DNA of 64,000 bases from Nocardioides sp. HDW12B (GTDB taxonomy: Bacteria > Actinomycetota > Actinomycetes > Propionibacteriales > Nocardioidaceae). Position numbers and translations under genes: made by a program. Shown here piece by piece: positions 11,371-19,101 of the stretch (its first letter is position 1; each line of letters begins with the position of its first letter). The notes beneath the pieces were generated by a model that did no database searches, had not been told where the DNA came from, and saw only the letters and a list, made by a program, of their open reading frames with translations. The stretch is from NCBI RefSeq assembly GCF_011299595.1, contig NZ_CP049867.1, positions 2,108,001 to 2,172,000 on the forward strand, given 5' to 3'.

Positions 11371-11490
11371 GCGAAGCGTCGCGTGCGTACCCGCGAAGCG
11401 TCGCGCGTGTACGCGCGAAGCGTCGCGTGTGTACGTCCGAAGCGTCGCGTGTGTACGCACGAAACGTCGCGTGTGTACGCACGAGACGTC
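11371..11490 (+). repeat. 22-bp tandem repeat array A, downstream of argS
   Basis: Five full 22-nt units begin at 11371, 11393, 11415, 11437 and 11459, with a partial sixth from 11481. Reading each unit boundary, the shared core is TGTACGCGCGAAGCGTC and a 5-nt linker varies. The array starts 6 nt after the argS stop. Units have no stop codon in any of the three plus-strand frames, and 22 is not a multiple of 3, so the frame shifts at every unit. Confidence 0.92.
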
Positions 11491-11587
11491 AATCAGGAAC
11501 GCGGCCACGTCATACTGACCGGATCTCGCGGCACGGTGGCAGCGCGTGCGCTGTCGCGCGACGCCGTACGCCGCGATGCTGTCCGGC

Positions 11588-12169
11588 ATGACCACGACCC
11601 GAGTCGGGCTCCTCGCCTTCGACGACTGCGACGCCATGGACCTGATCGGTCCCTACGAGGTGCTCCTGACAGCCAACCGGCTGCTCGCGCGCGACGGACG
11701 TGAGCCGGCCTTCGAGGTGCTGGTGGTCGGCGAGGCCAAGGTGGCGGTGTACGGCGGTCTGCGGATCGCGCCGAGCGTCGCTCCCAGGGACGTCGAGCAC
11801 CTCGACGTGCTCGTCGTACCCGGGGCCATCGACATCGACGCCGCGAGCCCCGACGACGCCGTCCGCGTCTTGGCGCCGAGGTCGGACGTGCTGACCTCGG
11901 TCTGCACGGGCGCGTTCTCCCTGCAGCGGCTGGGACTCGTCGACGGGCTCGAGGTCACGACCCACTGGGAGGACGTCGGTGTGCTGCGCGATGCCGGCGC
12001 CCAGGTCCGCGACGACCTGCGCTGGGTCGACAGCGGCGCACTCGTCACCTCGGGCGGGATCAGCTCTGGCATCGCGATGACGCTGCACCTCGTCGCGAGG
12101 TACGTCGACCGGGCGCTGGCCGAAGCGACCGCACGGCAGATCGACTACGTGTGGACCGAGAGCCGCTGA
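11588..12169 (+). CDS. DJ-1/PfpI-family protein
   Basis: This 193-aa protein has a class-I glutamine-amidotransferase-like fold of the DJ-1/PfpI type. VGLLAFDDCDAMDLIGPYEVL at the N-terminus carries the conserved acidic residue of the active site, and TSVCTGAFSLQRLGL near residue 100 is the nucleophile elbow with the catalytic-type Cys. HWED follows about 20 residues later, as in isonitrile hydratase and the sensor domains of GlxA/AraC regulators. No AraC helix-turn-helix is fused, so an enzymatic role on a small molecule is more likely than transcriptional control. The ATG at 11588 is used; an in-frame ATG at 11546 would add 14 non-conserved residues. It ends before a bidirectional hairpin. 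Confidence 0.78.
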   Translation: MTTTRVGLLAFDDCDAMDLIGPYEVLLTANRLLARDGREPAFEVLVVGEAKVAVYGGLRIAPSVAPRDVEHLDVLVVPGAIDIDAASPDDAVRVLAPRSDVLTSVCTGAFSLQRLGLVDGLEVTTHWEDVGVLRDAGAQVRDDLRWVDSGALVTSGGISSGIAMTLHLVARYVDRALAEATARQIDYVWTESR

Positions 12170-12200
12170 CCCTGCCCCCATTCCGGGCTGCTCGGCCGCT

Positions 12201-12251
12201 CGTCATACGTCTGGACGGTTTCTGCCGCGAGAACTGTCCAGACGTATGACG
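12201..12251. terminator. Bidirectional terminator hairpin
   Basis: A perfect 16-bp stem (CGTCATACGTCTGGAC at 12201-12216 and its complement at 12236-12251) with partial pairing continuing inward. It separates the convergent DJ-1 and PKD-protein genes. The AT content of the stem is higher than in the surrounding sequence. Confidence 0.7.
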
Positions 12252-12263
12252 AAGGCACTGCGG

Positions 12264-13133
12264 TCAGCGGTCGCCGGCCGTCAGCAGGGGCGTCGCCTCG
12301 CTGACCAGCAGCGGCGTCCCGGGACCCGCGCTGCTGACGGTGCCGTCGATGTCCTGCCACGCTCCTCCGCCGACGCGGAACCGGGCGGTGTAGCTGACGG
12401 TCACCGACGGCGAGACCGTCACGTCCGCGTCGGGGTAGCGGTGCGTGATGTCCTTCGACGGGTACGGCGCCCCCGGCGACGTCGTCGTCAAGCCGCTCCC
12501 GTCCCCGAAGCTCCAGGCGTACCCGGCCGGGGTCGCCACCACGTCCACCGCCTGGCCCAGGACCGTCAGGTCGACGCTCACCTGCTGAGGGTCGACGTAG
12601 AAGATCGTGTCGAAGTTGACCAGCGTCTCCCCCGCCGGCTGGGTCTGCACCGTGAGGTACGGCAGCCCGGTCCGCTCGAGTGCAGACAGCACGTCCCCCG
12701 GCGTCACCTCAGGCGGCACGTACTCCTCCGGTGGCGTCGATCCGCCGACGCACTGGCTGCCCAAGGATGACCACGCTCCCGTGGAGTCTCTGCCCCATAA
12801 CCGGAAGCGACGCGCTTCACGTGTTGGACACGTCTGTGCCGAAGAGCATTCATCTGTAACTAGGTTTGTAGGCGACGACCCGAAGCACGATATGCCCCAG
12901 CGGTAATCGATGTAGGGCGAGCGTGATGACGAGTCACCTTCCGGCGAAGCGATACTCTCAGGTGCGCTTGATGGCGGGTGAGAGCACTGAACCTGCACTC
13001 GAAAAAAGCTGCCGCCGGCGCTGCCGCCAGAGGTGCATCCAGCCCCACTCGCGGATGGCAGGGTTACTGGAATCGCCTCGGTGGCGAATGCCGCCACAAG
13101 AGCGATAACCATGCAGGCGAATCGTCGCGTCAC
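12264..13133 (-). CDS. Secreted PKD-domain protein
   Basis: A 289-aa exported protein. Residues about 1-30 look like a signal peptide (MTRRFACMVIALVAAFATEA). The C-terminal half contains YAWSFGDGSGLTTTSPG, the WxFGDG signature of a PKD (polycystic-kidney-disease, immunoglobulin-like) domain, followed by ITHRYPDADV, the usual H-x-Y strand. The N-terminal half is Ser/Pro-rich with several Cys residues. It starts 3 nt after the stop of the DUF6318 lipoprotein gene, so the two form an operon. DNA coding the N-terminal half (about 12780-13130) has clearly lower GC and rarer codons than its neighbours, suggesting transfer or fast divergence. Function unknown; probably a cell-surface or adhesion role. 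Confidence 0.7.
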   Translation of the reverse strand: MTRRFACMVIALVAAFATEAIPVTLPSASGAGCTSGGSAGGSFFRVQVQCSHPPSSAPESIASPEGDSSSRSPYIDYRWGISCFGSSPTNLVTDECSSAQTCPTREARRFRLWGRDSTGAWSSLGSQCVGGSTPPEEYVPPEVTPGDVLSALERTGLPYLTVQTQPAGETLVNFDTIFYVDPQQVSVDLTVLGQAVDVVATPAGYAWSFGDGSGLTTTSPGAPYPSKDITHRYPDADVTVSPSVTVSYTARFRVGGGAWQDIDGTVSSAGPGTPLLVSEATPLLTAGDR

Positions 13134-13136
13134 GAT

Positions 13137-13739
13137 TCACCTCTGCTCGACGATTTCGTTCAGTCTCCAGTCACGGACTTTCACGCTCGTGACGGTGAAG
13201 TCATACAGAACGCTCTCCGCCGCAGTCTCGCGCGGCTCAGCACCGGCGCTATCGATAACTCTTTGCCGCTGGGTCTCGACAAGGACCTGCACACGCGTGA
13301 GTTCAGGATTAACCGGCCCTACGACACCAAGGTCACGAATAGACCAGAGACCATCCTCGAGCCGACCACCCGCGCTGCGAAGTTCGTCCACAGCTCCGGA
13401 GATCGCTTCACATGATTTACAGCCGGAAGCCGAGAGAGCTCGCAGCGGCTCCGTATCGAGCGAGGCGCTGGTGTAGTTGAGGACGTCGACGGCGTACCGG
13501 ACGAAGGCTTCGGCGGACTTGCGCGACGTACCTTTCGCGGCGGCGGGCATCTCGGGCGGGCCCTCGACGTCGCTGGTGGGCTCGGGCTCGGCCGTGGCGG
13601 TCTGCTCCGTAGAGGCCGAGGGCGAGCTGTCCAACGGTGCCGGCTCGGGAGCGGGGTCGCTGCACCCGGCCACCAGGAACACCAGCGCGACGGCGCCTCC
13701 GACAGCGGTGCGGAGCGGGCGTGGACGTACGGACGGCAT
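13137..13739 (-). CDS. DUF6318-type lipoprotein
   Basis: A 200-aa lipoprotein with lipobox LVAGC (Cys26) after a hydrophobic h-region, then a Pro/Ser/Glu-rich spacer and a conserved C-terminal domain. SAEAFVRYAVDVLNYTSASLD and the paired cysteines in SASGCKSCEAI match the DUF6318 family of actinobacterial lipoproteins; the fold resembles NTF2-like domains, which is inference. The start at 13739 places the signal peptide correctly; the longer open frame upstream is not similar to anything. It is the first gene of a two-gene unit with the PKD protein. The last third of the gene (13140-13470) is noticeably AT-richer than the rest. Confidence 0.75.
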   Translation of the reverse strand: MPSVRPRPLRTAVGGAVALVFLVAGCSDPAPEPAPLDSSPSASTEQTATAEPEPTSDVEGPPEMPAAAKGTSRKSAEAFVRYAVDVLNYTSASLDTEPLRALSASGCKSCEAISGAVDELRSAGGRLEDGLWSIRDLGVVGPVNPELTRVQVLVETQRQRVIDSAGAEPRETAAESVLYDFTVTSVKVRDWRLNEIVEQR

Positions 13740-13862
13740 GACTCCCCCGACCGGCTCCGGGCACCCAGAGCCGTCGACTCGACAGGCAATGTGGACACAG
13801 CGTCGCCGCAGGACGGCGCCCGGCGAACATAACCCGAGCAGCACGTGCCTGCCGAGACCCGA

Positions 13863-13971
13863 GCTCGTCCCTGTGGACAACGCGCCCCCGAGCCCGCGGG
13901 CCAGGTGCCCCCGAGCCCGTGGGCCAGGCGCTCCCGGCCTGTGGACCAGGCGCCCCGAGTCCGTGGCCGGC
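13863..13971. repeat. Degenerate 20-23-nt tandem array upstream of moxR
   Basis: Five imperfect units start near 13863, 13884, 13907, 13930 and 13952. The consensus is approximately GCnCCCGRGCCYGTGGRCC. The array lies in the 475-bp gap between the divergent DUF6318 and moxR genes. Apart from this array, the competing hairpins and the moxR -10, nothing else was recognised in that gap. Confidence 0.6.
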
Positions 13972-13998
13972 GCTCCCCGACGCCTGCGCACGCCGACC

Positions 13999-14049
13999 CT
14001 CGAGATCGTGTGCATCTCGAGCCACCTGGTGACGTCGAACGCACACGAT
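13999..14049. other. Two mutually exclusive hairpins upstream of moxR
   Basis: Hairpin 1 has 8-bp arms CTCGAGAT (13999-14006) and ATCTCGAG (14014-14021) around CGTGTGC. Hairpin 2 pairs ATCGTGTGC (14005-14013) with GCACACGAT (14041-14049). The two share 14005-14013, so only one can form at a time, the layout of an attenuator or a two-state binding site. Confidence 0.4.
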
Positions 14050-14201
14050 GACTGTCCCCACCCGCGCAGGAAGCCGAGGCACCCAGAACATCGCCCCAAG
14101 CGGCGAGTGACCAGAACGCCGCCCCCGCGCCGCGCGTGACCAGAAGTCGGCCGTCGGCGGCACCCCGTGCCCCACACCCGAGGACCCGCGACCCCGGCAA
14201 C

Positions 14202-14207
14202 TAGGCT
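14202..14207 (+). promoter_or_regulatory. -10 element for leaderless moxR mRNA
   Basis: TAGGCT is followed by exactly 7 nt and then GTG at 14215, the geometry of leaderless transcription. This fixes the moxR start. Confidence 0.55.
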
Positions 14208-14214
14208 GCGCCGG

Positions 14215-15132
14215 GTGACCTGGTTCCAGTCCCCTGCGGACGCGTCCGAGCAGCTCCACGAGGCTGCCTACCTCGCCGACACGTCCACCGCGACGACGAC
14301 CTACCTGGCCGGAGCGCTCGAGAAGCCGCTCCTGGTCGAGGGCCCGGCCGGGGTCGGCAAGACCGAGCTGGCCAAGGCGATCGCGCGCGCCAACGGCGCG
14401 GAGCTCGTCCGCCTGCAGTGCTACGAAGGTCTCGACGAGGCGCGGGCGCTTTATGAGTGGAACTACAAGAAACAGCTCCTTCGCATCCAGGCCACGTCGA
14501 GCGACCAGGCCTGGGAGGAGACCCACGACGACATCTTCACCGACGAGTTCCTCCTGCCCCGGCCCCTCCTGACGGCGATCCGCCGCGAGCAGCCCACCGT
14601 GCTGCTCATCGACGAGGTCGACAAGACCGACATCGAGGTCGAGGGCCTCCTGCTCGAGGTGCTCTCCGACTTCCAGGTCACGATCCCCGAGATGGGCACC
14701 GTCACCGCCGTACGGCGCCCCTTCGTGGTGCTGACCTCCAACGCCACCCGCGAGCTCTCCGAGGCACTCAAGCGCCGCTGCCTCTTCCTGCACCTCGACT
14801 ACCCCGACGCCGTCCGCGAGAAGGAGATCGTGCTCTCCCAGGTCCCGGACCTCGACGACACCCTCGCCGGCCAGCTGGTGCAGATGATCGCCCGGCTGCG
14901 CGAGATGGAGCTGAAGAAGGCCCCGTCCATTGCCGAGTCCGTCGACTGGGCCCGCACCCTCATCGCCCTCGAGGTCTCCGACCTCGACGAGAAGGCCGTC
15001 GACGCCACCCTCGGGGTCGTGCTCAAGCACGCCTCCGACCAGGACAAGGCGCTGGCGGCGCTCCGCGGGGACGCCAACCGCCCCGGCCGTCCCGGCTCGG
15101 CCGCGCGCCCCCGCCCCCGTTCCGTCCGCTGA
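14215..15132 (+). CDS. MoxR-family AAA+ ATPase
   Basis: This 305-aa ATPase has Walker A GPAGVGKTE near residue 40, Walker B VLLIDEVDKTD near 140, sensor-1 VVLTSNATRE and an arginine-finger region ALKRRCLF. MoxR ATPases act as chaperones that insert cofactors or activate partner complexes, usually with a VWA protein encoded alongside, as here. It lacks any membrane segment. The GTG at 15 nt after the -10 element is the likely leaderless start; an in-frame GTG at 14167 would add 16 non-conserved residues. The C-terminus is a Pro/Arg-rich tail coded by GC-rich repetitive sequence continuous with the spacer before the next gene. No CO-dehydrogenase genes are nearby, so the client is unknown. Confidence 0.85.
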   Translation: MTWFQSPADASEQLHEAAYLADTSTATTTYLAGALEKPLLVEGPAGVGKTELAKAIARANGAELVRLQCYEGLDEARALYEWNYKKQLLRIQATSSDQAWEETHDDIFTDEFLLPRPLLTAIRREQPTVLLIDEVDKTDIEVEGLLLEVLSDFQVTIPEMGTVTAVRRPFVVLTSNATRELSEALKRRCLFLHLDYPDAVREKEIVLSQVPDLDDTLAGQLVQMIARLREMELKKAPSIAESVDWARTLIALEVSDLDEKAVDATLGVVLKHASDQDKALAALRGDANRPGRPGSAARPRPRSVR

Positions 15133-15211
15133 CCCCGCTCCCGCTCCGCCCGCCGACCCCGATCCCGTTGCTCCCGCTCCGTCCGCTGATCCCCCGCCCG
15201 ACAGGCCACGC

Positions 15212-16624
15212 ATGACCCTCCTCGACCGCCACCTCGCCTTCGTCCGCGCGCTGCGGACGGCCGGCCTGCCGGTGTCGCTGGCCGAGGACCTCGACTCCGT
15301 GCGCGCGATGACCGACCTCGGCCTCGCGGACCGCGAGACGCTGCGGGCCGGACTGGCTGCGACGCTGCTCAAGCGCGAGAACCACCGCCCCAGCTTCGAC
15401 GCCCTCTTCGACCTCCACTACCCCGCCCTCCTCGGCAGCGGCGTCTCGCTCACCCCGGAGGTCTCGACCGACCCGACCAGCGAGGACCGGGGCGATGCGC
15501 AGACCAGCAGTGCCACCTCCGCCGCCGAGCGGGAGGCCCGTCTCGCCGAGCTCCGCGGCGACCTCGTCGAGGCCATGGCTTCCGACGACGCCGCAGCCCT
15601 GCAGGCGCTGGCGGTCCGTGGCGTCGAGCAGTTCGGCGCGATGCCGGGCCGGGGGCAGGGACTGTCGCAGTGGTCGTCGTACAACACCATGCGCGCCGTC
15701 TCCCCCGACACGCTCGTGCTGCGCCTCGCCCGGGCCCTCGCCGCGGAGCAGGGCGAGGATCCCGGCCTGCGGACCACGACGGCAACCCGCCGGGTCGACG
15801 CCTGGCGCCGCCGCGTCGAGACCGAGGTCCGGCGCCGCATCGCCGAGGACAAAGGCGCCGAGCACGTCGCGCGCACCACGCTGCGCCCCACCATCGACCA
15901 GCTCGCCTTCACCTCGGCGCGCCGCGACGACATCGCCGAGATGCGGCGCCAGATCGGCCCGTTGGCCCGTCGGCTCGCCACGCGCCTGGCCAAGGAGCAG
16001 CACGCTCGCCGTCGCGGCCCCCTCGACGTACGCCGTACCGTGCGCGCCTCGCTCGCCACCGGCGGCGTGCCGATCACCACGCACCACCGGCCCAAGCGCC
16101 CGCACCGCTCGGAGCTCGTCGTGCTCTGCGACGTCAGCGGCTCGGTGGCGAACTTCGCGTCGTTCACCCTCCTGCTCGTCTACGCGCTGCGCGAGCAGTT
16201 CACCAAGGTGCGCGCCTTCACCTTCGTCGACGACCTGCACGAGGTCACCGGCGAGTTCACCCCCGGCGCCGACCCGGAGGAGGTGCTCACCCGGCTCGCC
16301 GACAGCGCGCGCCACGCGTCGATGTGGGGGCGCACCGACTACGGACGCGCGTTCGGGCTCTTCCAGGAGCGCCACGCCGACGCGCTCACCCCGAAGAGCG
16401 GCCTGCTGGTCCTCGGCGACGGGCGCTCCAACTACACCGACCCCGGGCTGCACCACCTGCGCCAGATGACCGCGGCCGCGCGTCACGCCTGGTGGCTCAA
16501 CCCCGAGCACACCCGGCAGTGGGGCACGGGCGACTCAGCCGCGCCGGAGTACGCCGAGGTGGTCGCCATGGCCGAGTGCCGCAACCTCGCGCAGCTCACC
16601 GAGATCGTCCACGACATCGTCTGA
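15212..16624 (+). CDS. VWA-domain CoxE-like protein
   Basis: This 470-aa protein is a CoxE-like VWA protein, the usual partner of MoxR ATPases. The MIDAS metal-ion site is intact: CDVSGS (DxSxS) about residue 307, a threonine in WGRTDYG and an aspartate in VLGDGRSN. The N-terminal 300 residues are helical and charged, with a variable Ser/Thr/Glu patch near residue 90. The ATG at 15212 follows an 80-bp spacer of repeated GCTCCCGCTCCG-type sequence; the frame is open upstream only through moxR. It presumably acts with the upstream ATPase to activate a metal or cofactor enzyme, by analogy with CoxD-CoxE. It ends in a strong hairpin. Confidence 0.83.
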   Translation: MTLLDRHLAFVRALRTAGLPVSLAEDLDSVRAMTDLGLADRETLRAGLAATLLKRENHRPSFDALFDLHYPALLGSGVSLTPEVSTDPTSEDRGDAQTSSATSAAEREARLAELRGDLVEAMASDDAAALQALAVRGVEQFGAMPGRGQGLSQWSSYNTMRAVSPDTLVLRLARALAAEQGEDPGLRTTTATRRVDAWRRRVETEVRRRIAEDKGAEHVARTTLRPTIDQLAFTSARRDDIAEMRRQIGPLARRLATRLAKEQHARRRGPLDVRRTVRASLATGGVPITTHHRPKRPHRSELVVLCDVSGSVANFASFTLLLVYALREQFTKVRAFTFVDDLHEVTGEFTPGADPEEVLTRLADSARHASMWGRTDYGRAFGLFQERHADALTPKSGLLVLGDGRSNYTDPGLHHLRQMTAAARHAWWLNPEHTRQWGTGDSAAPEYAEVVAMAECRNLAQLTEIVHDIV

Positions 16625-16640
16625 CCTCCGGACGCACGCC

Positions 16641-16668
16641 GAGCGCCGACCCACCAGGGTCGGCGCTC
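16641..16668. terminator. Bidirectional terminator hairpin
   Basis: Perfect 12-bp arms (GAGCGCCGACCC and its complement) around an ACCA loop, 17 nt after the VWA gene stop and before the converging zinc-ribbon gene. Confidence 0.7.
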
Positions 16669-16701
16669 GCGGAGTCTCGAACGGCTCGAGCGGCGGATCG
16701 G

Positions 16702-16896
16702 TCAGGCCGCGACGGCGACCGTGTCCAGGCGCTCGCGGAGAGCCGCGGCCTTCTTGCCGGTGAGCAGCATCTGGGGCTCACCGCACCAGCAGGTGTAGTG
16801 CACCTCGATGCCGTGCTCGGTGTTGACGAGGCCGGTGATCTGGGTGGAGAAGATCAGCTGGCGGCGGTCGCAGGCGGAGCAGTGACGGGCGAACAC
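16702..16896 (-). CDS. Small zinc-ribbon-like protein
   Basis: A 64-aa protein with Cys pairs CSAC near the N-terminus and CWCGEP about 27 residues later, the four ligands of a small zinc ribbon. It then continues as a short amphipathic helix (KKAAALRERLDTVAV). The GTG at 16896 is chosen because GGGAGG stands 6 nt upstream; the longer frame to 16956 has no such site. Short actinobacterial proteins of this kind are conserved but uncharacterised. It shares a promoter region with the divergent LysR gene. Function unknown; nucleic-acid or protein binding is the usual role of such ribbons. Confidence 0.6.
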   Translation of the reverse strand: MFARHCSACDRRQLIFSTQITGLVNTEHGIEVHYTCWCGEPQMLLTGKKAAALRERLDTVAVAA

Positions 16897-17008
16897 GGGG
16901 AACCTCCCTCGGAAGACGGATCGGGTACCACTCCAGTGTGAAGGGCCGTCAGCCACAGGGGTAGCCTCGGTTTCCTAGAGAAGCCACAGGCTCGACCTAT
17001 GGAAGAAT

Positions 17009-17965
17009 GTGACCGTGCTCTCACTCCACCAGCTCACCTGCTTCCTCGCCACCTACGAGCACGGCTCGCTCACCGCGGCGGCCGAGGAGCTCGGCTACGC
17101 CCAGCCCTCGGTGTCCGAGCAGGTGCGATCGCTCGAGCAGACGCTCGGCGTCCAGCTGTTCCGCCGCGTCGGACGCGGCGTCGTGCCCACCACGGTCGCC
17201 GACACGCTCCGGCCGCACGCCGAGCGCGTGCTCGCCTCCGTCGACGACGCCCGCCAGGCCGTGCAGCAGGCGCGCTCGCTGGAGACCGGCACCATCCGCT
17301 TCGGGATGTTCGGCACCGCCCGCCTGTACGCCGGCGCCGGACTCGTGGCCGACGTGCTGGCGCGCCACCCCGGGGTGCGCGTCGAGCTGATCGGGCAGAA
17401 CTCCAGCGACGTCTTCGAGCAGCTGCGCCGCGGACGCATCGAGGCGGCCATGATCGCGGTCTCGAGCGTCACCAGCGAGGGCATGACCGTGATGCCGGTG
17501 GCGCGCGACGAGCTCGTCTACGTCAGCGTCCACCCCGACCGCCTCACCCACCCGATCACCCCGCAGCGTCTCAGCCAGGCCGAGCTCGTCATGCCGGAGA
17601 CCACCTGGCGCGCGGAGGACTCCACGCGCATCGTGCTGCGCCAGATGCTGCACGAGACCGGCCGCAACCCGCAGACCCGCATCGAGGTCGAGGACGTCGA
17701 GACCGCGATCGAGCTGGTCGGCATGGGTCTGGCCGACACCGTGATGAACCGCGGCGCCGCGATCCAGCTGATCCCCCGGCTCGCCCCCGAGGCAGGCATG
17801 GTCTCGCTGCGCCCGCGGCAGTACGACACCCTCGCCATCGTCCACCGCGCCGGCGCCGTCCTCAGCCCGGCGGCACGCCTCATGATCGAGCTCGCCACCG
17901 TGCGCATCCAGCAGGTCGCCGAGCCGATCCGCCTGCGCGGCTCGGCGCGACGCGCCGACTCCTAG
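17009..17965 (+). CDS. LysR-family transcriptional regulator
   Basis: This 318-aa regulator has an N-terminal winged helix-turn-helix (residues about 5-65, with GSLTAAAEELGYAQPSVSEQV as the DNA-reading helices) and a type-2 periplasmic-binding-like effector domain from about residue 90. LysR proteins often control the divergent gene, here the small zinc-ribbon protein, but no obvious T-N11-A pair was fixed in the 112-bp gap. TATGGA lies 5 nt before the GTG at 17009, so a leaderless transcript is possible; a second GTG at 17015 is an alternative. The ligand is unknown. Its stop overlaps that of the convergent aroB gene within CTAG, leaving no room for a terminator between them. Confidence 0.88.
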   Translation: MTVLSLHQLTCFLATYEHGSLTAAAEELGYAQPSVSEQVRSLEQTLGVQLFRRVGRGVVPTTVADTLRPHAERVLASVDDARQAVQQARSLETGTIRFGMFGTARLYAGAGLVADVLARHPGVRVELIGQNSSDVFEQLRRGRIEAAMIAVSSVTSEGMTVMPVARDELVYVSVHPDRLTHPITPQRLSQAELVMPETTWRAEDSTRIVLRQMLHETGRNPQTRIEVEDVETAIELVGMGLADTVMNRGAAIQLIPRLAPEAGMVSLRPRQYDTLAIVHRAGAVLSPAARLMIELATVRIQQVAEPIRLRGSARRADS

Positions 17966-19101
17966 TCCCGGAAGAACGGGAAGCGCGAGCGCCGCTCCGA
18001 GACCGCCCCGAAGGCCTCGCGCAGCACCGGCTCGGTCGGCCCCTCGAGGACCACGGGCCGCCCCAGGCCCTCGAGCACGACGAAGCGCAGCAGGTCGCCG
18101 CGCGTCTTCTTGTCGATGCGCATGGTGGCCAGCAGGTCCTCGAACGAGGCGCCGCCGTACGTCGTCGGCAGCCCGACCAGCTCCAGCACGCTCCGGTGGC
18201 GCTCGGCGGTGGCGTCGTCGAGCCGCTCGCTCAGGTGCGCGAGCTCGGCCACGAACACCATGCCCAGGGACACCGCGTCACCGTGCCGCATCCGGTAGTG
18301 CTCGGCCCGCTCGATCGCGTGCGCCAGCGTGTGGCCGTAGTTCAACGCCTCCCGCCCCGGGTGGCCGCCGGCGGCGCGCGCGCTCTCGCGCAGGTCGCCG
18401 GACACGACGTCGATCTTGACCTGGATCGCGCGCTCGACCAGCTCGCGCAGCTCGCGCGAGCCCGGCGTCACCGACGCCTCGGGGGCGCGCTCGACGACGT
18501 CGAGGATCACGGGGTCGGCGATGAAGCCGCACTTGACGACCTCGGCCAGCCCGCTGACCAGCTCCGCGCGCGGCAGCGTCTCCAGCAGGTCGAGGTCGCA
18601 CAGCACGCCGGCCGGCTCGTGGAATGCGCCGACCAGGTTCTTGCCCTCGGCGGTGTTGATGCCGGTCTTGCCGCCGACCGCTGCGTCGACCATCGCCAGC
18701 AGCGTCGTCGGCACGTGCACGACCCGGACGCCGCGCAGCCACGACGCCGCCACGAAGCCGCCCAGGTCGGTCGTCGAGCCGCCGCCGAAGGTGACGACGA
18801 GGTCGGAGCGGGTGAACCCGCTGGAGCCCAGCACCTGCCAGCAGAAGGCCAGCACCCGGGCGTCCTTGGCCTCCTCGCCGTCGGGCACCTCGATGGCGTG
18901 GGCGTCGAGGCCAAGCCCGGCCAGGTGGGCGCGCAGGCCCTCGGCCCGGTCGGCCAGCGTGCGCGGGTGGATGACGGCCACGCGACGCACGCCCGCGACC
19001 AGCCCGTCGAGGTGGTGGCGCAGGTCGTGACCGACCACGACGTCGTACGGCCCGGCCTGGCTGCCCGGCCCGCCGACCGCCAACGTGGCGGAGTCGCTCA
19101 C
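17962..19101 (-). CDS. aroB: 3-Dehydroquinate synthase
   Basis: This 379-aa enzyme converts DAHP to 3-dehydroquinate, the second step of the shikimate pathway, using NAD+ and a divalent metal. It shows the NAD site GGGSTTDLGGFVAA, the substrate segment PTTLLAMVDAAVGGKTGIN, and metal ligands within GLAEVVKCGFI and NYGHTLAHAIE. Its length is typical of bacterial AroB. The GTG start at 19101 overlaps the aroK stop by 4 nt, so it is translated after aroK in the aroC-aroK-aroB operon. Its stop shares a CTAG with the end of the convergent LysR gene. Confidence 0.97.
   Translation of the reverse strand: MSDSATLAVGGPGSQAGPYDVVVGHDLRHHLDGLVAGVRRVAVIHPRTLADRAEGLRAHLAGLGLDAHAIEVPDGEEAKDARVLAFCWQVLGSSGFTRSDLVVTFGGGSTTDLGGFVAASWLRGVRVVHVPTTLLAMVDAAVGGKTGINTAEGKNLVGAFHEPAGVLCDLDLLETLPRAELVSGLAEVVKCGFIADPVILDVVERAPEASVTPGSRELRELVERAIQVKIDVVSGDLRESARAAGGHPGREALNYGHTLAHAIERAEHYRMRHGDAVSLGMVFVAELAHLSERLDDATAERHRSVLELVGLPTTYGGASFEDLLATMRIDKKTRGDLLRFVVLEGLGRPVVLEGPTEPVLREAFGAVSERRSRFPFFRD

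Noticed and set aside
11229-11492. Open frames over the argS-distal repeats encoding peptides such as RTHATLRAYTRD repeats
   Set aside because: A 22-nt unit without stops gives open repetitive frames on either strand; there is no ribosome site, and the period changes frame each unit.
16957-17008. LysR-type T-N11-A operator
   Set aside because: Several weak candidates but none symmetrical enough to report.
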